The notes under the pieces were generated by a model. That model was not told where the DNA came from, made no database searches, and saw only the letters and a program-made list of their open reading frames with translations. The position numbers were made by a program, and so were the translations under genes. This document shows positions 19,311 to 28,515 of a DNA stretch of 48,524 nt, piece after piece (positions within the stretch are counted from its first letter, which is position 1; each line of letters starts with the position of its first letter). This DNA is from an uncultured Opitutia bacterium (GTDB lineage Bacteria > Verrucomicrobiota > Verrucomicrobiia > Opitutales > UBA953), in NCBI GenBank assembly GCA_903860195.1, contig CAIOPO010000040.1:1-48524 (forward strand). Direction: 5' to 3'.

Positions 19311-19622
19311 ATGGCCCGCATCCCCAAAATCCGCATCAAGCTCAAGGGCTTCGACTATCGCATGATCGATCAGTCGGCCAATGAGATCGTCGACACCGCC
19401 AAGCGCACCGGCGCCCAGGTCTCCGGACCCGTGCCGCTGCCGGTCGTGATCCAGCGCCTCACCGTCAACCGCTCGCCCCACGTCGACAAGAAGTCGATGG
19501 ACCAGTTCGAGATCCGCACCCACAAGCGCCTCATCGAGATCCGTGAGCCCAATGCGCAGACCGTCGACGAGCTCAAGAAGCTGAACATGCCTTCCGGCGT
19601 CGACATCAGCATCACCGTCTAA
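19311..19622 (+). CDS. rpsJ: 30S ribosomal protein S10 (NusE)
   Basis: 103 aa, the same length as E. coli S10. Part of the 30S head and, as NusE, an antitermination factor that links ribosome and RNA polymerase. [20 protein letters not shown] at the start, [19 protein letters not shown] (the extended loop) and [14 protein letters not shown] at the end are typical. The ATG is preceded by TTCCCG rather than a Shine-Dalgarno, a leader shared with rpmC, rpsQ and rplR. Confidence 0.98.
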   Translation: MARIPKIRIKLKGFDYRMIDQSANEIVDTAKRTGAQVSGPVPLPVVIQRLTVNRSPHVDKKSMDQFEIRTHKRLIEIREPNAQTVDELKKLNMPSGVDISITV

Positions 19623-19760
19623 CCCTCCACCCCCCTCCCAACTCCAACCCAACGCAGGCCTCGCGCCCGGCACAGGACCAAGTTTCCGCAAGGAATACCA
19701 AAGCCTAAAGCAGGTCAGCGATGACCAAACGGCCCTCACCGGCCACCTGCCTCTTAGAAA
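19623..19760 (+). promoter_or_regulatory. structured leader between rpsJ and rplC
   Basis: At 138 bp this is the longest gap inside the superoperon. GGTCA-GCGA-TGACC (19713-19726) is a perfect hairpin with a GNRA-type loop. GCAGGT (19710-19715) can instead pair with ACCTGC (19745-19750), enclosing a GGCC/GGCC pair (19731-19734, 19741-19744). The two folds share GGT and exclude each other. This could be an autogenous control site or hold an internal promoter; no clear -35/-10 is seen. Confidence 0.4.
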
Positions 19761-20393
19761 ATGAAGCACCAGCTACTCGGAAAGAAAATCGGCATGACCC
19801 AGGTCTACGACGGGGACAACGTCCTCGTGCCCGTGACCGTCATCCAGGCGGGCCCCTGCCCCGTGACCCAGGTCAAGACGCAGGAGAAGGACGGCTACCA
19901 CGCCGTCCAGATCGCCTTCGGCCCGCAGAAGGAGAGCCGCCTCTCCGACGGCGAGATGGGCCACCTCCGCAAGGCCGGAGTCGCCGCCCACAGCCACCTC
20001 CACGAGATCCGCCAGCCCGCCGCCGTCGAGGCGAAGGTCGGCGACGTCATCACCGTCGAGAAGTTCTCCCCCGGCCAGCTCGTGGACGTCATCGGCACCG
20101 TCAAGGGCCGCGGCTTCCAGGGCGTCATGAAGCGCCACAACATGGCCGGCCAGCCCGACTCCCACGGTCACATGATGCACCGCCGATCGGGCTCGATCGG
20201 CATGCGTCAGACCCCGGGCCACGTCTTCAAGGGCAAGCGCATGCCCGGTCACATGGGCGACGTGCGCCGCACCGCCCAGAACCTCCGCGTCGTGCAGGTC
20301 CTCGCCGAGAAGAACCTGCTCCTCGTCAAGGGCAGCTTCCCCGGCGCCAACGGCGAGGTCGTCGTCGTCCGTCCCGCCAAGAAGGCCAAGTGA
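19761..20393 (+). CDS. rplC: 50S ribosomal protein L3
   Basis: 210 aa (E. coli 209). Binds 23S rRNA and sends a loop to the peptidyl-transferase centre. The start is LLGKKIGMTQVYDGD; the central loop SIGMRQTPGHVFKGKRMPGH contains the conserved Gln near the catalytic centre. RVVQVLAEKNLLLVKG near the end is typical. The ATG follows AAAA with no Shine-Dalgarno. A structured leader precedes it. Confidence 0.98.
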   Translation: MKHQLLGKKIGMTQVYDGDNVLVPVTVIQAGPCPVTQVKTQEKDGYHAVQIAFGPQKESRLSDGEMGHLRKAGVAAHSHLHEIRQPAAVEAKVGDVITVEKFSPGQLVDVIGTVKGRGFQGVMKRHNMAGQPDSHGHMMHRRSGSIGMRQTPGHVFKGKRMPGHMGDVRRTAQNLRVVQVLAEKNLLLVKGSFPGANGEVVVVRPAKKAK

Positions 20394-20416
20394 ACCGCCC
20401 AGACCCTTACAGACAA

Positions 20417-21043
20417 ATGAAGCTCAAAGTCTACAAGCCCGACGGCTCCGCCTTCACTGAGAAGGAGTTCGACATCCCCTCCTTCGAAGGAAGCAAGGGC
20501 GTCGCCCTCCTGAAGCAGGTCGTCGTCTCCTACCAGGCCAACAAGCGCCAGGGCACCTCCAAGACCAAGGACTACGGCGAAGTCGCCGGCTCCGGTAAGA
20601 AGATCCTTCCCCAGAAGGGTTCCGGCGGCTCCCGTCACGGCGACAAGCGCGCTCCCCAGCTTTACAAGGGCGGCGTCGTGTTCGGCCCTCGCCCGCGCGA
20701 CTGGTCCAAGACCGTCACCGCCAAGGCCCGTCGCATCGCCCTCGCCCGCGCCCTCTTCGAACTCGCCAAGGACGGCGGACTCTCGGTCATCGAGAAGTTC
20801 GAGGTCGCCCAGCCCAAGACCCGCCTCTTCGCCAAGGTCCTGAGCAACGTCAGCCCCGAAGGCCGCCGCCTCCTCGTCGTCGACAGCGCCTGGTCCGAGC
20901 CCGTGCTCCGCGCCAGCCGCAACGTCGGCCGCGCCGTCTTCTCCAACTCCTCCAACCTCAACGCCCTCGACCTCGTGCGCACGCCCCGCGTGCTGATCTC
21001 CGAGTCCGGACTCCAGAAGGTCCTCGAGCGCGCCAAGAACTGA
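20417..21043 (+). CDS. rplD: 50S ribosomal protein L4
   Basis: 208 aa (E. coli 201). Lines the peptide exit tunnel; in E. coli it also represses the S10 operon. I chose the ATG at 20417 because the frame stays open upstream only through rplC and the leader. The tunnel loop reads KILPQKGSGGSRHGDKRAPQ then YKGGVVFGPRPRDW, somewhat different from the E. coli GTGRARSG form. VRTPRVLISESGLQKVLE closes it. Confidence 0.97.
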   Translation: MKLKVYKPDGSAFTEKEFDIPSFEGSKGVALLKQVVVSYQANKRQGTSKTKDYGEVAGSGKKILPQKGSGGSRHGDKRAPQLYKGGVVFGPRPRDWSKTVTAKARRIALARALFELAKDGGLSVIEKFEVAQPKTRLFAKVLSNVSPEGRRLLVVDSAWSEPVLRASRNVGRAVFSNSSNLNALDLVRTPRVLISESGLQKVLERAKN

Positions 21044-21054
21044 GACGCACCCCC

Positions 21055-21342
21055 ATGAAGCCCGCTTCCGAAATCATCAGCCGTCCGGTGCTCACCGAGA
21101 AGGCCTCCGGCCTCGCCGAGGCCAACAAGTACGTCTTCGAGGTGCTCCCCGGCGCCGACCGTCGCCAGATCAAGGCCGCCGTCGAGGCCGCCTTCAAGGT
21201 GACCGTCGAGAAGGTCAACGTCCTCGTCCGCAAGGGCAAGGTCCGCCGCAGCCGCCTGGGCGGAGGCGCCATCTACACCGAGACGCCCTCCCGTCGCGCC
21301 ATCGTCACCCTCAAGAAGGGCGACGTCATCTCCCTCGCCTGA
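21055..21342 (+). CDS. rplW: 50S ribosomal protein L23
   Basis: 95 aa. Located at the tunnel exit, where it docks trigger factor and SRP. IISRPVLTEKASGLAEANKY and FEVLPGADRRQIKAAVEAAF are the usual opening, with VTVEKVNVLVRKGKVRR following. Its loop is short compared with E. coli L23 (100 aa). It is 11 bp after rplD and 20 bp before rplB. Confidence 0.97.
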   Translation: MKPASEIISRPVLTEKASGLAEANKYVFEVLPGADRRQIKAAVEAAFKVTVEKVNVLVRKGKVRRSRLGGGAIYTETPSRRAIVTLKKGDVISLA

Positions 21343-21362
21343 TCCAGCCGGACCACACTCCC

Positions 21363-22223
21363 ATGCCTCTCATCACCCATCGTCCCGTCACTCCCGGCCA
21401 GCGCTTCCTGGTCCGCGTGAAGACCGAGGGCCTCCACGAAGGCCGCCCTGAGCGTTCCCTCACGGAGAGCAACCATCGCGCCCGCGGCCGCAACTGCTAC
21501 GGACGCATCACCTCCCGTCGCCGCGGCGGAGGCCACAAGAAGCTGTACCGTCGCGTCGACTTCCGCCGCGACCGCATCGACGAGGTCGCGACCGTGACCC
21601 GCCTCGAGTACGATCCCAACCGGACCTCGCACCTCGCCCTCATCGAGTACGCCGACAAGTCCATCGCCTACATCCTCGCTCCCGACGGCCTCAAGGTCGG
21701 CGACAAGGTCGTCAGCACCAACACCGCCCAGGAGCAGCTCACCCCGGGACTCTCCCTCCCCCTGCGCCTCATCCCGCCCGCGACCTTCATCCACTGCATC
21801 GAGATGGAGCCCGGCAAGGGCGGCCAGCTCGCCCGCAGCGCCGGCGGCTTCGCCCAGCTCCTGGGCATCGAGGCCGACCGCGCCATCCTCCGCATGCCTT
21901 CCGGCGAGCAGCGTTACCTCAACGCCGACTGCCGCGCCACCGTCGGAGTCGTCGGCAACGTCGACCACCACAACGCCAGCCTCGGCAAGGCCGGTCGCAA
22001 CCGCTGGAAGGGCCTCCGTCCCCGCCAGCGCGGCATGACCATGAACCCCGTCGACCACCCCAACGGCGGCGGCGGCGGCAAGAAGAAGGGCGGCGGCGGA
22101 CGCCAGCAGCTCAAGTCCCCGTGGGGCCAGCTCGCGAAGGGCTTCCCGACGCGCATCAAGGCCAAGCCCTCCAACAACCAGATCATCGTCCGCCGCAACG
22201 GCCGGAAGGTGAAGCAGGTCTAA
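21363..22223 (+). CDS. rplB: 50S ribosomal protein L2
   Basis: 286 aa (E. coli 273). Needed for subunit association and peptidyl-transferase assembly. RNCYGRITSRRRGGGHKKLY lies near the N-terminus, and GMTMNPVDHPNGGGGGK contains the conserved His-Pro near the active site. The extra length is a Gly/Lys-rich insert after that motif (about residues 232-246). Confidence 0.98.
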   Translation: MPLITHRPVTPGQRFLVRVKTEGLHEGRPERSLTESNHRARGRNCYGRITSRRRGGGHKKLYRRVDFRRDRIDEVATVTRLEYDPNRTSHLALIEYADKSIAYILAPDGLKVGDKVVSTNTAQEQLTPGLSLPLRLIPPATFIHCIEMEPGKGGQLARSAGGFAQLLGIEADRAILRMPSGEQRYLNADCRATVGVVGNVDHHNASLGKAGRNRWKGLRPRQRGMTMNPVDHPNGGGGGKKKGGGGRQQLKSPWGQLAKGFPTRIKAKPSNNQIIVRRNGRKVKQV

Positions 22224-22244
22224 CCCTTCCAGCCTCCCAGCAAC

Positions 22245-22523
22245 ATGGCACGCTCCCGCAAGAAAGGATTCTTCGTCGACGCCCACCTGCTCGACAAGGT
22301 CCAGGCCGCCCAGAAGGCGAACAGCCGCAAGCCGATCAAGACCTGGTCCCGCCGCTCCACCGTGACCCCTGACTTCATCGGGGTGAACCTCGAGGTGCAC
22401 AACGGCAAGGCCTTCGTCCCCGTCTACGTCACCGAGAACATGGTCGGTCACAAGCTGGGCGAGTTCTCGCCCACCCGGACCTTCCGCCAGCACACCCAGC
22501 CCTCCCGCAAGGAGGCCCAGTGA
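22245..22523 (+). CDS. rpsS: 30S ribosomal protein S19
   Basis: 92 aa (typical). Forms a complex with S13 in the 30S head near the A-site t[43 protein letters not shown] and [16 protein letters not shown] are canonical. Its stop codon overlaps the GTG of the next, non-ribosomal gene, and a GGAGG sits in its last codons. Confidence 0.98.
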   Translation: MARSRKKGFFVDAHLLDKVQAAQKANSRKPIKTWSRRSTVTPDFIGVNLEVHNGKAFVPVYVTENMVGHKLGEFSPTRTFRQHTQPSRKEAQ

Positions 22524-22867
22524 TCCCCGTGCGCTCCGTCCTCGCCACCGCCTGCCTCCTCGCCGCCGCCTCCGCGTCCGGCGCGGAGACGCGCGTCCTG
22601 GCGCCGGCGGAGTCCGACGGCCGCGCCCTCGTCACCGCCGTCCTCGGCGGCCGTTCCACCGACCTGCTCGTCCTCGACGGCGGCTATGAGCGCGGGCTCC
22701 GCCCCGGCGCCGTCTGCACCGTGTCCCGTGCGGGCTCTCCGTTGGGGTCGGTCATCGTCGCCGAATCGGCCCGTTCCCGTTCGGTCGCCCTCGTCCTTGA
22801 GCTCGCCGCCGGCGCTTCCGTCGCCGCGGGAGACTCCGTTTCCGTCCGCGCCAATCCGCGCCTCTGA
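22520..22867 (+). CDS. small secreted protein of unknown function inside the S10 operon
   Basis: 115 aa. GTG start at 22520 overlaps the rpsS stop (GTGA) and has a GGAGG four bases upstream, the clearest Shine-Dalgarno in this part of the operon. A second GTG at 22529 is possible. The N-terminus is a signal peptide ([19 protein letters not shown]) with likely cleavage near residue 22. The mature part of about 90 residues is beta-rich, with [20 protein letters not shown] and [12 protein letters not shown], resembling small barrel domains such as the C-terminal part of FlgT-like proteins, but I cannot assign a family. GC and codon use match the neighbours. A periplasmic protein between rpsS and rplV is unusual. 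Confidence 0.75.
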   Translation: MIPVRSVLATACLLAAASASGAETRVLAPAESDGRALVTAVLGGRSTDLLVLDGGYERGLRPGAVCTVSRAGSPLGSVIVAESARSRSVALVLELAAGASVAAGDSVSVRANPRL

Positions 22868-22896
22868 GCAACCCTCACCCCCCTTTCACACCAGTC

Positions 22897-23235
22897 ATGG
22901 AAGTCCACGCCACCACCCGTTTCGCCCGCATGTCGCCCCAGAAGGTGCGCGAAGTCGCGCGCCAGATCCAGGGCCTGCCCGCCGAGGAGGCCGTGCAGCT
23001 CCTGCGCTTCATCCCGCGCAAGTCCGCCCGCATCCTGGGCAAGACCCTCGCGAGCGCCATCGCCAACGCCGAGAACAACCACAACCTCTCGAGCAGCGAG
23101 CTCGTGGTCGTCTCCGCCACCGTCAACCAGGGGCCCGTCATCAAGCGTTCGATGCCGGCCGCCCGCGGTTCGGCGCACCCCATCCACAAGTCCCTGAGCC
23201 ACGTGCGCGTGGCCCTCGGATCCGCCACCAAGTGA
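22897..23235 (+). CDS. rplV: 50S ribosomal protein L22
   Basis: 112 aa (E. coli 110). Binds all six 23S domains and lines the exit tunnel. RFARMSPQKVREVARQIQG opens it and RILGKTLASAIANAENNHN follows. The tunnel hairpin reads GPVIKRSMPAARGSAHPIHK. It is 29 bp after the inserted secreted-protein gene and 19 bp before rpsC. Confidence 0.98.
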   Translation: MEVHATTRFARMSPQKVREVARQIQGLPAEEAVQLLRFIPRKSARILGKTLASAIANAENNHNLSSSELVVVSATVNQGPVIKRSMPAARGSAHPIHKSLSHVRVALGSATK

Positions 23236-23254
23236 CCCTCCGCCACCTTTCCAC

Positions 23255-23896
<642 letters not shown>

Positions 23897-23934
23897 ACCA
23901 CGCCGTCCGCCAACCCTGACCCGAGACCCTCACC

Positions 23935-24363
23935 ATGGCCAACCTCCAGCCCAGCCGCACCAAGTGGCGCAAGCACCGCAAGGGCAAGATCCGCGGCAAC
24001 GCCACGGCCTGCAACACCCTCGCTTTCGGCGATTTCGGCATCCAGTCCCTGGACCGCGCCCGCATCCCCGCCAACCAGATCGAGGCCGCGCGCATCGCGA
24101 TCTCCCGTTCCCTCAAGCGCAAGGGCAAGATGTGGATGCGCATCTTCCCCCACACCCCGGTGACCAAGAAGCCGGCCGAAGTCCGCATGGGTTCCGGCAA
24201 GGGAAGCGTCGAGTTCTACGTCTCCGTCATCAAGCCCGGCACCATGCTCTTCGAGGTGGCCGGCGTCCCCCTCAGCGTCGCCCGCGAGGCCATGCGCCTG
24301 GCCGACACCAAGCTCCAGGTGCGCTGCCGCTTCGTGGCCCGCGAGGAGCTCGAAAAGTATTGA
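23935..24363 (+). CDS. rplP: 50S ribosomal protein L16
   Basis: 142 aa (E. coli 136). Organises the A-site region of the 50S. Near the N-terminus RTKWRKHRKGKIRGNATACN, then LDRARIPANQIEAARIAISR and MRIFPHTPVTKKPAEVRMGS, which includes the conserved RMGxGKG. No Shine-Dalgarno is seen. It precedes rpmC by 41 bp. Confidence 0.98.
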   Translation: MANLQPSRTKWRKHRKGKIRGNATACNTLAFGDFGIQSLDRARIPANQIEAARIAISRSLKRKGKMWMRIFPHTPVTKKPAEVRMGSGKGSVEFYVSVIKPGTMLFEVAGVPLSVAREAMRLADTKLQVRCRFVAREELEKY

Positions 24364-24404
24364 TGAACGCCGCGCCCGCCGCCCATAACTGACCCCTTTT
24401 CCCG

Positions 24405-24623
24405 ATGTCCAACTACCGGAAAGACAAGCCCTCCGCCGCCTCGGCCCTCCGCCCCCTGGCGGCCGCCGAACTCCAGAAGCGCGTGCGCGAGGCCCGCGAG
24501 GAGCTCCTCAGCCTCCGCCTCAAGAAGGCCACCGGCGCGGTCGAGAACCCCGCCCGTTTCCGCGCCCTCCGCCGCGAGGTCGCCCGCTGCCTGACCGTCC
24601 TCGGCCAGGCCAACAAGAAGTGA
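24405..24623 (+). CDS. rpmC: 50S ribosomal protein L29
   Basis: 72 aa (E. coli 63), with about nine extra N-terminal residues. Lies near the tunnel exit next to L23. AAELQKRVREAREELLSLRL and ENPARFRALRREVARCLTVL are the characteristic two-helix hairpin. The ATG follows TTTTCCCG with no Shine-Dalgarno. Confidence 0.96.
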   Translation: MSNYRKDKPSAASALRPLAAAELQKRVREAREELLSLRLKKATGAVENPARFRALRREVARCLTVLGQANKK

Positions 24624-24640
24624 ACCCCACCCGTTTCCCG

Positions 24641-24925
24641 ATGTCCGAGACCCGCTCCAACCGCAAGACCCTCCAGGGGGTCGTCGCCTCACGCTCCGGC
24701 GACAAGACCGTCAAGGTCGCCTACCAGTACACCGTGCCGCACCCCGTGTACGGCAAGGAGGTCAAGCGCCGCACCGTGCTGCACGCCCACGACGAGAAGA
24801 ACGAGTGCAAGGCCGGCGACCGCGTCGAGATCATGGAGACGCGTCCGCTCTCCAAGCTGAAGCGCTGGCGCGTCATCCGCGTCGTCGAGGCCGCCAAGAT
24901 CGCCGCCCAGTCGGTCGACGAATGA
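24641..24925 (+). CDS. rpsQ: 30S ribosomal protein S17
   Basis: 94 aa (E. coli 84). Primary 16S binder of OB fold. TLQGVVASRSGDKTVKVAYQ and HPVYGKEVKRRTVLHAHDE are typical, followed by RPLSKLKRWRVIRVVE. I placed the start at 24641 after the recurrent GTTTCCCG leader; an in-frame GTG at 24620 overlaps the rpmC stop but would add seven unneeded residues. Confidence 0.95.
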   Translation: MSETRSNRKTLQGVVASRSGDKTVKVAYQYTVPHPVYGKEVKRRTVLHAHDEKNECKAGDRVEIMETRPLSKLKRWRVIRVVEAAKIAAQSVDE

Positions 24926-24949
24926 TCACGCCCTGAGGAGAACACCGTC

Positions 24950-25315
24950 ATGATCCAGATGCTTTCACGGCTCGAAGTGGCCGACAACACCGGGGCCCGC
25001 AAGGTGCGGATGATCCGCCGCCTCGGACAGATGACCGACACCGCCGGCATCGGCGACGTCATCATCTGCTCCGTCAAGGACTCCACCCCTGACGCCCAGG
25101 TCAAGAAGGGCTCCGTCTGCCGCGCGGTCATCGTGCGCACCGTGGCCCCGATCCGCCGCAGCGACGGCAGCTACCTCCGCTTCGACACCAACGCCGTCGT
25201 CATCCTCGACGACAACGGCAACCCCAAGGGCACCCGCATCTTCGGGCCCGTCGCGCGCGAGCTGCGCGGCAAGAACTTCATGAAGATCATCTCCCTCGCT
25301 CCCGAGGTCCTCTGA
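24950..25315 (+). CDS. rplN: 50S ribosomal protein L14
   Basis: 121 aa (typical). Forms an intersubunit bridge and binds the silencing factor Rsf[21 protein letters not shown] is the usual opening, with [20 protein letters not shown] and the [20 protein letters not shown] end. Unlike most genes here it has a GAGGAG Shine-Dalgarno-like stretch upstream. rplX follows after 2 bp. Confidence 0.98.
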   Translation: MIQMLSRLEVADNTGARKVRMIRRLGQMTDTAGIGDVIICSVKDSTPDAQVKKGSVCRAVIVRTVAPIRRSDGSYLRFDTNAVVILDDNGNPKGTRIFGPVARELRGKNFMKIISLAPEVL

Positions 25316-25317
25316 AC

Positions 25318-25581
25318 ATGGCCAAGACCGACATCAAGAAGGGCGACGAGATCGTCGTCATCGCCGGCGCCTCCAAGGGCCGCCGTGGCAAGGTATCCAG
25401 CTACGACCGCGGCGCCGAGCGCGTCGTCGTCGAGGGCCTGAACCTCGTCAAGCGCCACCTCCGCCGCACCCAGGACGGGCAGGGCGGCATCACCGAGCGC
25501 GAGGCCCCCATCCACCGTTCCAACGTCATGCTCGCGTCCCTCTGGGACGCCCGCCGCGCCAAGAAGCCGGCGCGCAAGTGA
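25318..25581 (+). CDS. rplX: 50S ribosomal protein L24
   Basis: 87 aa, shorter than the E. coli protein (104). An assembly initiator with a KOW motif: KKGDEIVVIAGASKGRRGKV at residues 7-26. LNLVKRHLRRTQDGQGGITE and REAPIHRSNVML follow. It begins two bases after the rplN stop and ends 32 bp before rplE. Confidence 0.97.
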   Translation: MAKTDIKKGDEIVVIAGASKGRRGKVSSYDRGAERVVVEGLNLVKRHLRRTQDGQGGITEREAPIHRSNVMLASLWDARRAKKPARK

Positions 25582-25613
25582 GACCGACGAAACCACCCGA
25601 GAGAACTTCCCAG

Positions 25614-26204
25614 ATGTCACAGAACGTCCCCTACCTCAAGAAGCACTACCTCGAGAAGGTCGTCCCCGAGCTCCGCAAGAGCCGCGGCTACAAGAACGTG
25701 CACGAAGTGCCCGGCCTCAAGAAGATCGTCCTCAACTCCGCCTTCAAGGCCGAGGCCGACAAGGGCCACATGGCCGAGGTCGTCAAGGAGCTGACCAAGC
25801 TCTCCGGCCAGAAGCCCGTGATCACCAAGGCCGCCAAGTCGGTCGCGAACTTCAAGGTCCGCCAGGGCATGCCCCTCGGCTGCATGGTGACCCTCCGCGG
25901 CGCCCGCATGTGGGAGTTCCTCCTCCGCCTCACCGCGGTGGCGCTCCCCATGATCCGCGACTTCCGCGGCACCTCGAACCGTCTCGACGGACGCGGCAAC
26001 TACTCCCTCGGCATCGCCGACCACACCATCTTCCCGGAGACCCAGGCCGACGGGTCCCAGCGCTCCAACATCGGACTCGACGTGGTCATCGTGACCTCCG
26101 CCAAGACCGACGACGAGGGCCGCGAGCTGCTCCGTCTGCTCGGCATGCCCTTCCGTCGTTCCACCGCCGCGGCCGCCACGGCCGAGGCCGCCGCCAAGGC
26201 CTGA
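25614..26204 (+). CDS. rplE: 50S ribosomal protein L5
   Basis: 196 aa (E. coli 179). Binds 5S rRNA. Start at 25614, giving [20 protein letters not shown]; an in-frame upstream start overlaps rplX and adds only unconserved residues. [33 protein letters not shown] and [20 protein letters not shown] are canonical. The C-terminus has about 15 extra Ala/Glu-rich residues. Confidence 0.97.
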   Translation: MSQNVPYLKKHYLEKVVPELRKSRGYKNVHEVPGLKKIVLNSAFKAEADKGHMAEVVKELTKLSGQKPVITKAAKSVANFKVRQGMPLGCMVTLRGARMWEFLLRLTAVALPMIRDFRGTSNRLDGRGNYSLGIADHTIFPETQADGSQRSNIGLDVVIVTSAKTDDEGRELLRLLGMPFRRSTAAAATAEAAAKA

Positions 26205-26226
26205 GCCCCCGACCCTTACCACCAGC

Positions 26227-26532
26227 ATGGCCAAGAAGTCCGTCATCCAGCGCGCCCTCAAGCGTGACCGTCTCGTCAAGAAGCACGCCGCCAAGCGCGC
26301 CGAACTGAAGAAGATCCTCTCCGACCCCAACGTGTCGGAGGAGGCCTTCTACGACGCCCAGCGCCGCCTCGCCAAGCTGCCGCGCAACTCCTCGCGCGTC
26401 CGCCACAAGAACCGCTGCTCCATCTCCGGCCGCCCCCGCGCGTTCATCCGCAAGTTCGGCCTCTCCCGCATCACCTTCCGCGAGCTCGCGCTCGGCGGCC
26501 AGATCCCCGGAGTCACCAAGGCCTCCTGGTAA
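26227..26532 (+). CDS. rpsN: 30S ribosomal protein S14, zinc-free long form
   Basis: 101 aa, the long form without the CxxC zinc pairs. [20 protein letters not shown] and [20 protein letters not shown] then [19 protein letters not shown] are as in the E. coli type. Binds the 30S head near the A site. Located between rplE and rpsH as in the spc operon. Confidence 0.97.
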   Translation: MAKKSVIQRALKRDRLVKKHAAKRAELKKILSDPNVSEEAFYDAQRRLAKLPRNSSRVRHKNRCSISGRPRAFIRKFGLSRITFRELALGGQIPGVTKASW

Positions 26533-26550
26533 CCCCCATCCTAGCAAGAC

Positions 26551-26949
26551 ATGTCCGCCTCAACCGACACCATCGGGGATTTCCTCACCACCCTCCGCAA
26601 CGCCTCCCAGGCCTCCAAGCCGTCCGTGACCGTCCAGTGGTCGCGCATCCGTGAGGGCGTCGCCGGGATCCTCAAGCAGTCCGGCTTCATCGCCGACTTC
26701 CGCAAGGCCGAGCGCGACGGGCTGCCCGTCCTGGAGCTCACCCTCAAGTACGTGGCCGGCGTGCCCGCGATCACCAGCATCGAGCGCGTCTCCAAGCCCG
26801 GCCGCCGCGTCTACGCCGGCTACTCCGCCGTGCCCAAGGTCATCGGCGGCATGGGCATCTCCATCCTCACCACCTCCCGCGGCGTCATGACCGACGCCGA
26901 GGCCCGCCAGAAGAAGGTGGGCGGCGAGCTCCTCGCCAAGGTCTGGTAA
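26551..26949 (+). CDS. rpsH: 30S ribosomal protein S8
   Basis: 132 aa (E. coli 130). Central-domain 16S binder; in E. coli it represses the spc operon. TIGDFLTTLRNASQASKPSV, ISILTTSRGVMTDAEARQKK and VGGELLAKVW are the standard start and end. The ATG is preceded by AGCAAGAC without a strong Shine-Dalgarno. Confidence 0.97.
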   Translation: MSASTDTIGDFLTTLRNASQASKPSVTVQWSRIREGVAGILKQSGFIADFRKAERDGLPVLELTLKYVAGVPAITSIERVSKPGRRVYAGYSAVPKVIGGMGISILTTSRGVMTDAEARQKKVGGELLAKVW

Positions 26950-26975
26950 CCCACCCGCGAAAAGCAACGCATCCC

Positions 26976-27512
26976 ATGAGCCGCATCGGCAAGCAGCCCG
27001 TCACCATCCTCAAAGGCGTCAAGGTCTCCGTGGCCGGCAACGTCGTCCACGTCGAGGGTCCCAAGGGCAAGCTCAGCAAGCCCTTCCCGTCCCAGGTCGG
27101 CGTCGTCGTCAACGGCGACGCGGTCAACGTCTCCGACCTCACCCCGGACAAGTCCGCGGGCGCCCTTCACGGCACCATCCGCGCCATCATCCGCAACATG
27201 GTCGAAGGCGTCGCCACCGGCTACTCCAAGACCCTCCTCATCGAGGGCGTCGGCTTCAAGGCCGCGCTCAAGGGCAAGGTCCTGGACCTCGCCCTCGGCT
27301 ACTCCCATCCCATCCAGTACACCATCCCTGAAGGCGTGAAGGTCGAGGTCACCGACGGCACCAAGCTCGTGATCTCCGGCCCCGACCGCCACATGGTCGG
27401 ACAGGTCGCCTCCTCGATCAAGCTCTACAAGCCCGTCGAGCCCTACAAGGGCAAGGGAGTCAGGGTCGAGGGCGAGTACGTCCGCCGCAAGGAGGGCAAG
27501 AAGACGGCCTGA
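26976..27512 (+). CDS. rplF: 50S ribosomal protein L6
   Basis: 178 aa (E. coli 177). Two similar RNA-binding folds near the sarcin-ricin loop. SRIGKQPVTILKGVKVSVAG and VEGPKGKLSKPFPS open it. The C-terminal half carries TKLVISGPDRHMVGQVASSI and the PYKGKGVRVEGEYVRRKEGK end. Confidence 0.98.
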   Translation: MSRIGKQPVTILKGVKVSVAGNVVHVEGPKGKLSKPFPSQVGVVVNGDAVNVSDLTPDKSAGALHGTIRAIIRNMVEGVATGYSKTLLIEGVGFKAALKGKVLDLALGYSHPIQYTIPEGVKVEVTDGTKLVISGPDRHMVGQVASSIKLYKPVEPYKGKGVRVEGEYVRRKEGKKTA

Positions 27513-27531
27513 GCGCCGCGCCACATTCCCG

Positions 27532-27894
27532 ATGAAACTGCAGAAGAAGAACCTCCTGGCCCAGAAGCGCCGCTGGCGCATCCGCAAGGCCGTCCGCGGC
27601 ACCGCCGAGCGTCCCCGCCTCGCGCTGAAGCTGACGCACCTGCACCTCTACGCCCAGGCCATCGACGACGACCGCGGCGTGACCGTGGCCTCGCTCTCCA
27701 CCACTTCCAAGGACCTTCGCGCGAAGAAGATCCGCCCGAACGTCGCCGGCGCCGCCTCCTTCGGCGAGGCCTTCGGCGCCAAGGCCAAGGCCGCCGGCAT
27801 CACGGCGGTCGTGTTCGACCGCGCCGGCCGCCGCTACCACGGCGCCGTCAAGTCCTTCGCCGACGCCGCCCGCAAGGCCGGACTGAACTTCTGA
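27532..27894 (+). CDS. rplR: 50S ribosomal protein L18
   Basis: 120 aa (E. coli 117). Binds 5S rRNA with L5 and L25. [20 protein letters not shown] is the basic N-terminal segment and [20 protein letters not shown] the conserved end. The ATG follows CATTCCCG. rpsE starts 7 bp later. Confidence 0.97.
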   Translation: MKLQKKNLLAQKRRWRIRKAVRGTAERPRLALKLTHLHLYAQAIDDDRGVTVASLSTTSKDLRAKKIRPNVAGAASFGEAFGAKAKAAGITAVVFDRAGRRYHGAVKSFADAARKAGLNF

Positions 27895-27901
27895 GAACTT
27901 C

Positions 27902-28501
27902 ATGAGCGAAGCCACCCCCAACGCCGCTCCGGCGGCCCCCGCCTCCTCCGACCGCCCCTCCGGCGACCGTCGCGGCCCTCGTCGCAGCGGACCCGGCGGC
28001 CCTGGCGGACCCCGCGGCCCCCGTCGCGACAACCGCGACGCCACCCCTTCCGAGTACAACGACAAGGTCGTCCACATCAACCGCTGCTCCAAGGTCGTGA
28101 AGGGCGGACGCCGCTTCAACTTCGCCGCCCTCGTGGTGGCCGGTGACGGCAAGGGACGCGTCGGCGTCGGCTACGGCAAGGCCAAGGAAGTGCCCGACGC
28201 GATCCGCAAGGGCACCGACCGCGCCCATCGCGCCCTCGTCCGCGTCAATCTCCGCGGCAACACCATTCCCCATGAAGTCGTCGGCCACGCCGACGGCGGC
28301 GTCGTGATGCTCCGTCCGGCCGCTCCCGGCACCGGGCTCATCGCGGGCGGCGGCGTCCGCGCCGTGCTCGAAGTGGCCGGCTACAAGGACGTCCTCTCCA
28401 AGTCCATGGGCTCGAACAACCCCCAGGCCGTCGTCAAGGCGACCCTGGACGGCCTGTCCAAGCTCCGCACCCTCGAACAGATCAAGAACCTCCGCTCCTG
28501 A
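27902..28501 (+). CDS. rpsE: 30S ribosomal protein S5 with Arg/Gly-rich N-terminal extension
   Basis: 199 aa against 167 in E. coli. The first 50 or so residues are an Ala/Pro then Arg/Gly/Pro-rich, probably disordered extension including [20 protein letters not shown]. The S5 fold begins at about residue 55 with [39 protein letters not shown] and [19 protein letters not shown] follow. S5 lies at the mRNA entry site. rpmD (L30), usually next, is missing; rplO follows after 14 bp. Confidence 0.97.
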   Translation: MSEATPNAAPAAPASSDRPSGDRRGPRRSGPGGPGGPRGPRRDNRDATPSEYNDKVVHINRCSKVVKGGRRFNFAALVVAGDGKGRVGVGYGKAKEVPDAIRKGTDRAHRALVRVNLRGNTIPHEVVGHADGGVVMLRPAAPGTGLIAGGGVRAVLEVAGYKDVLSKSMGSNNPQAVVKATLDGLSKLRTLEQIKNLRS

Positions 28502-28515
28502 GCGGAACCCAAGCC

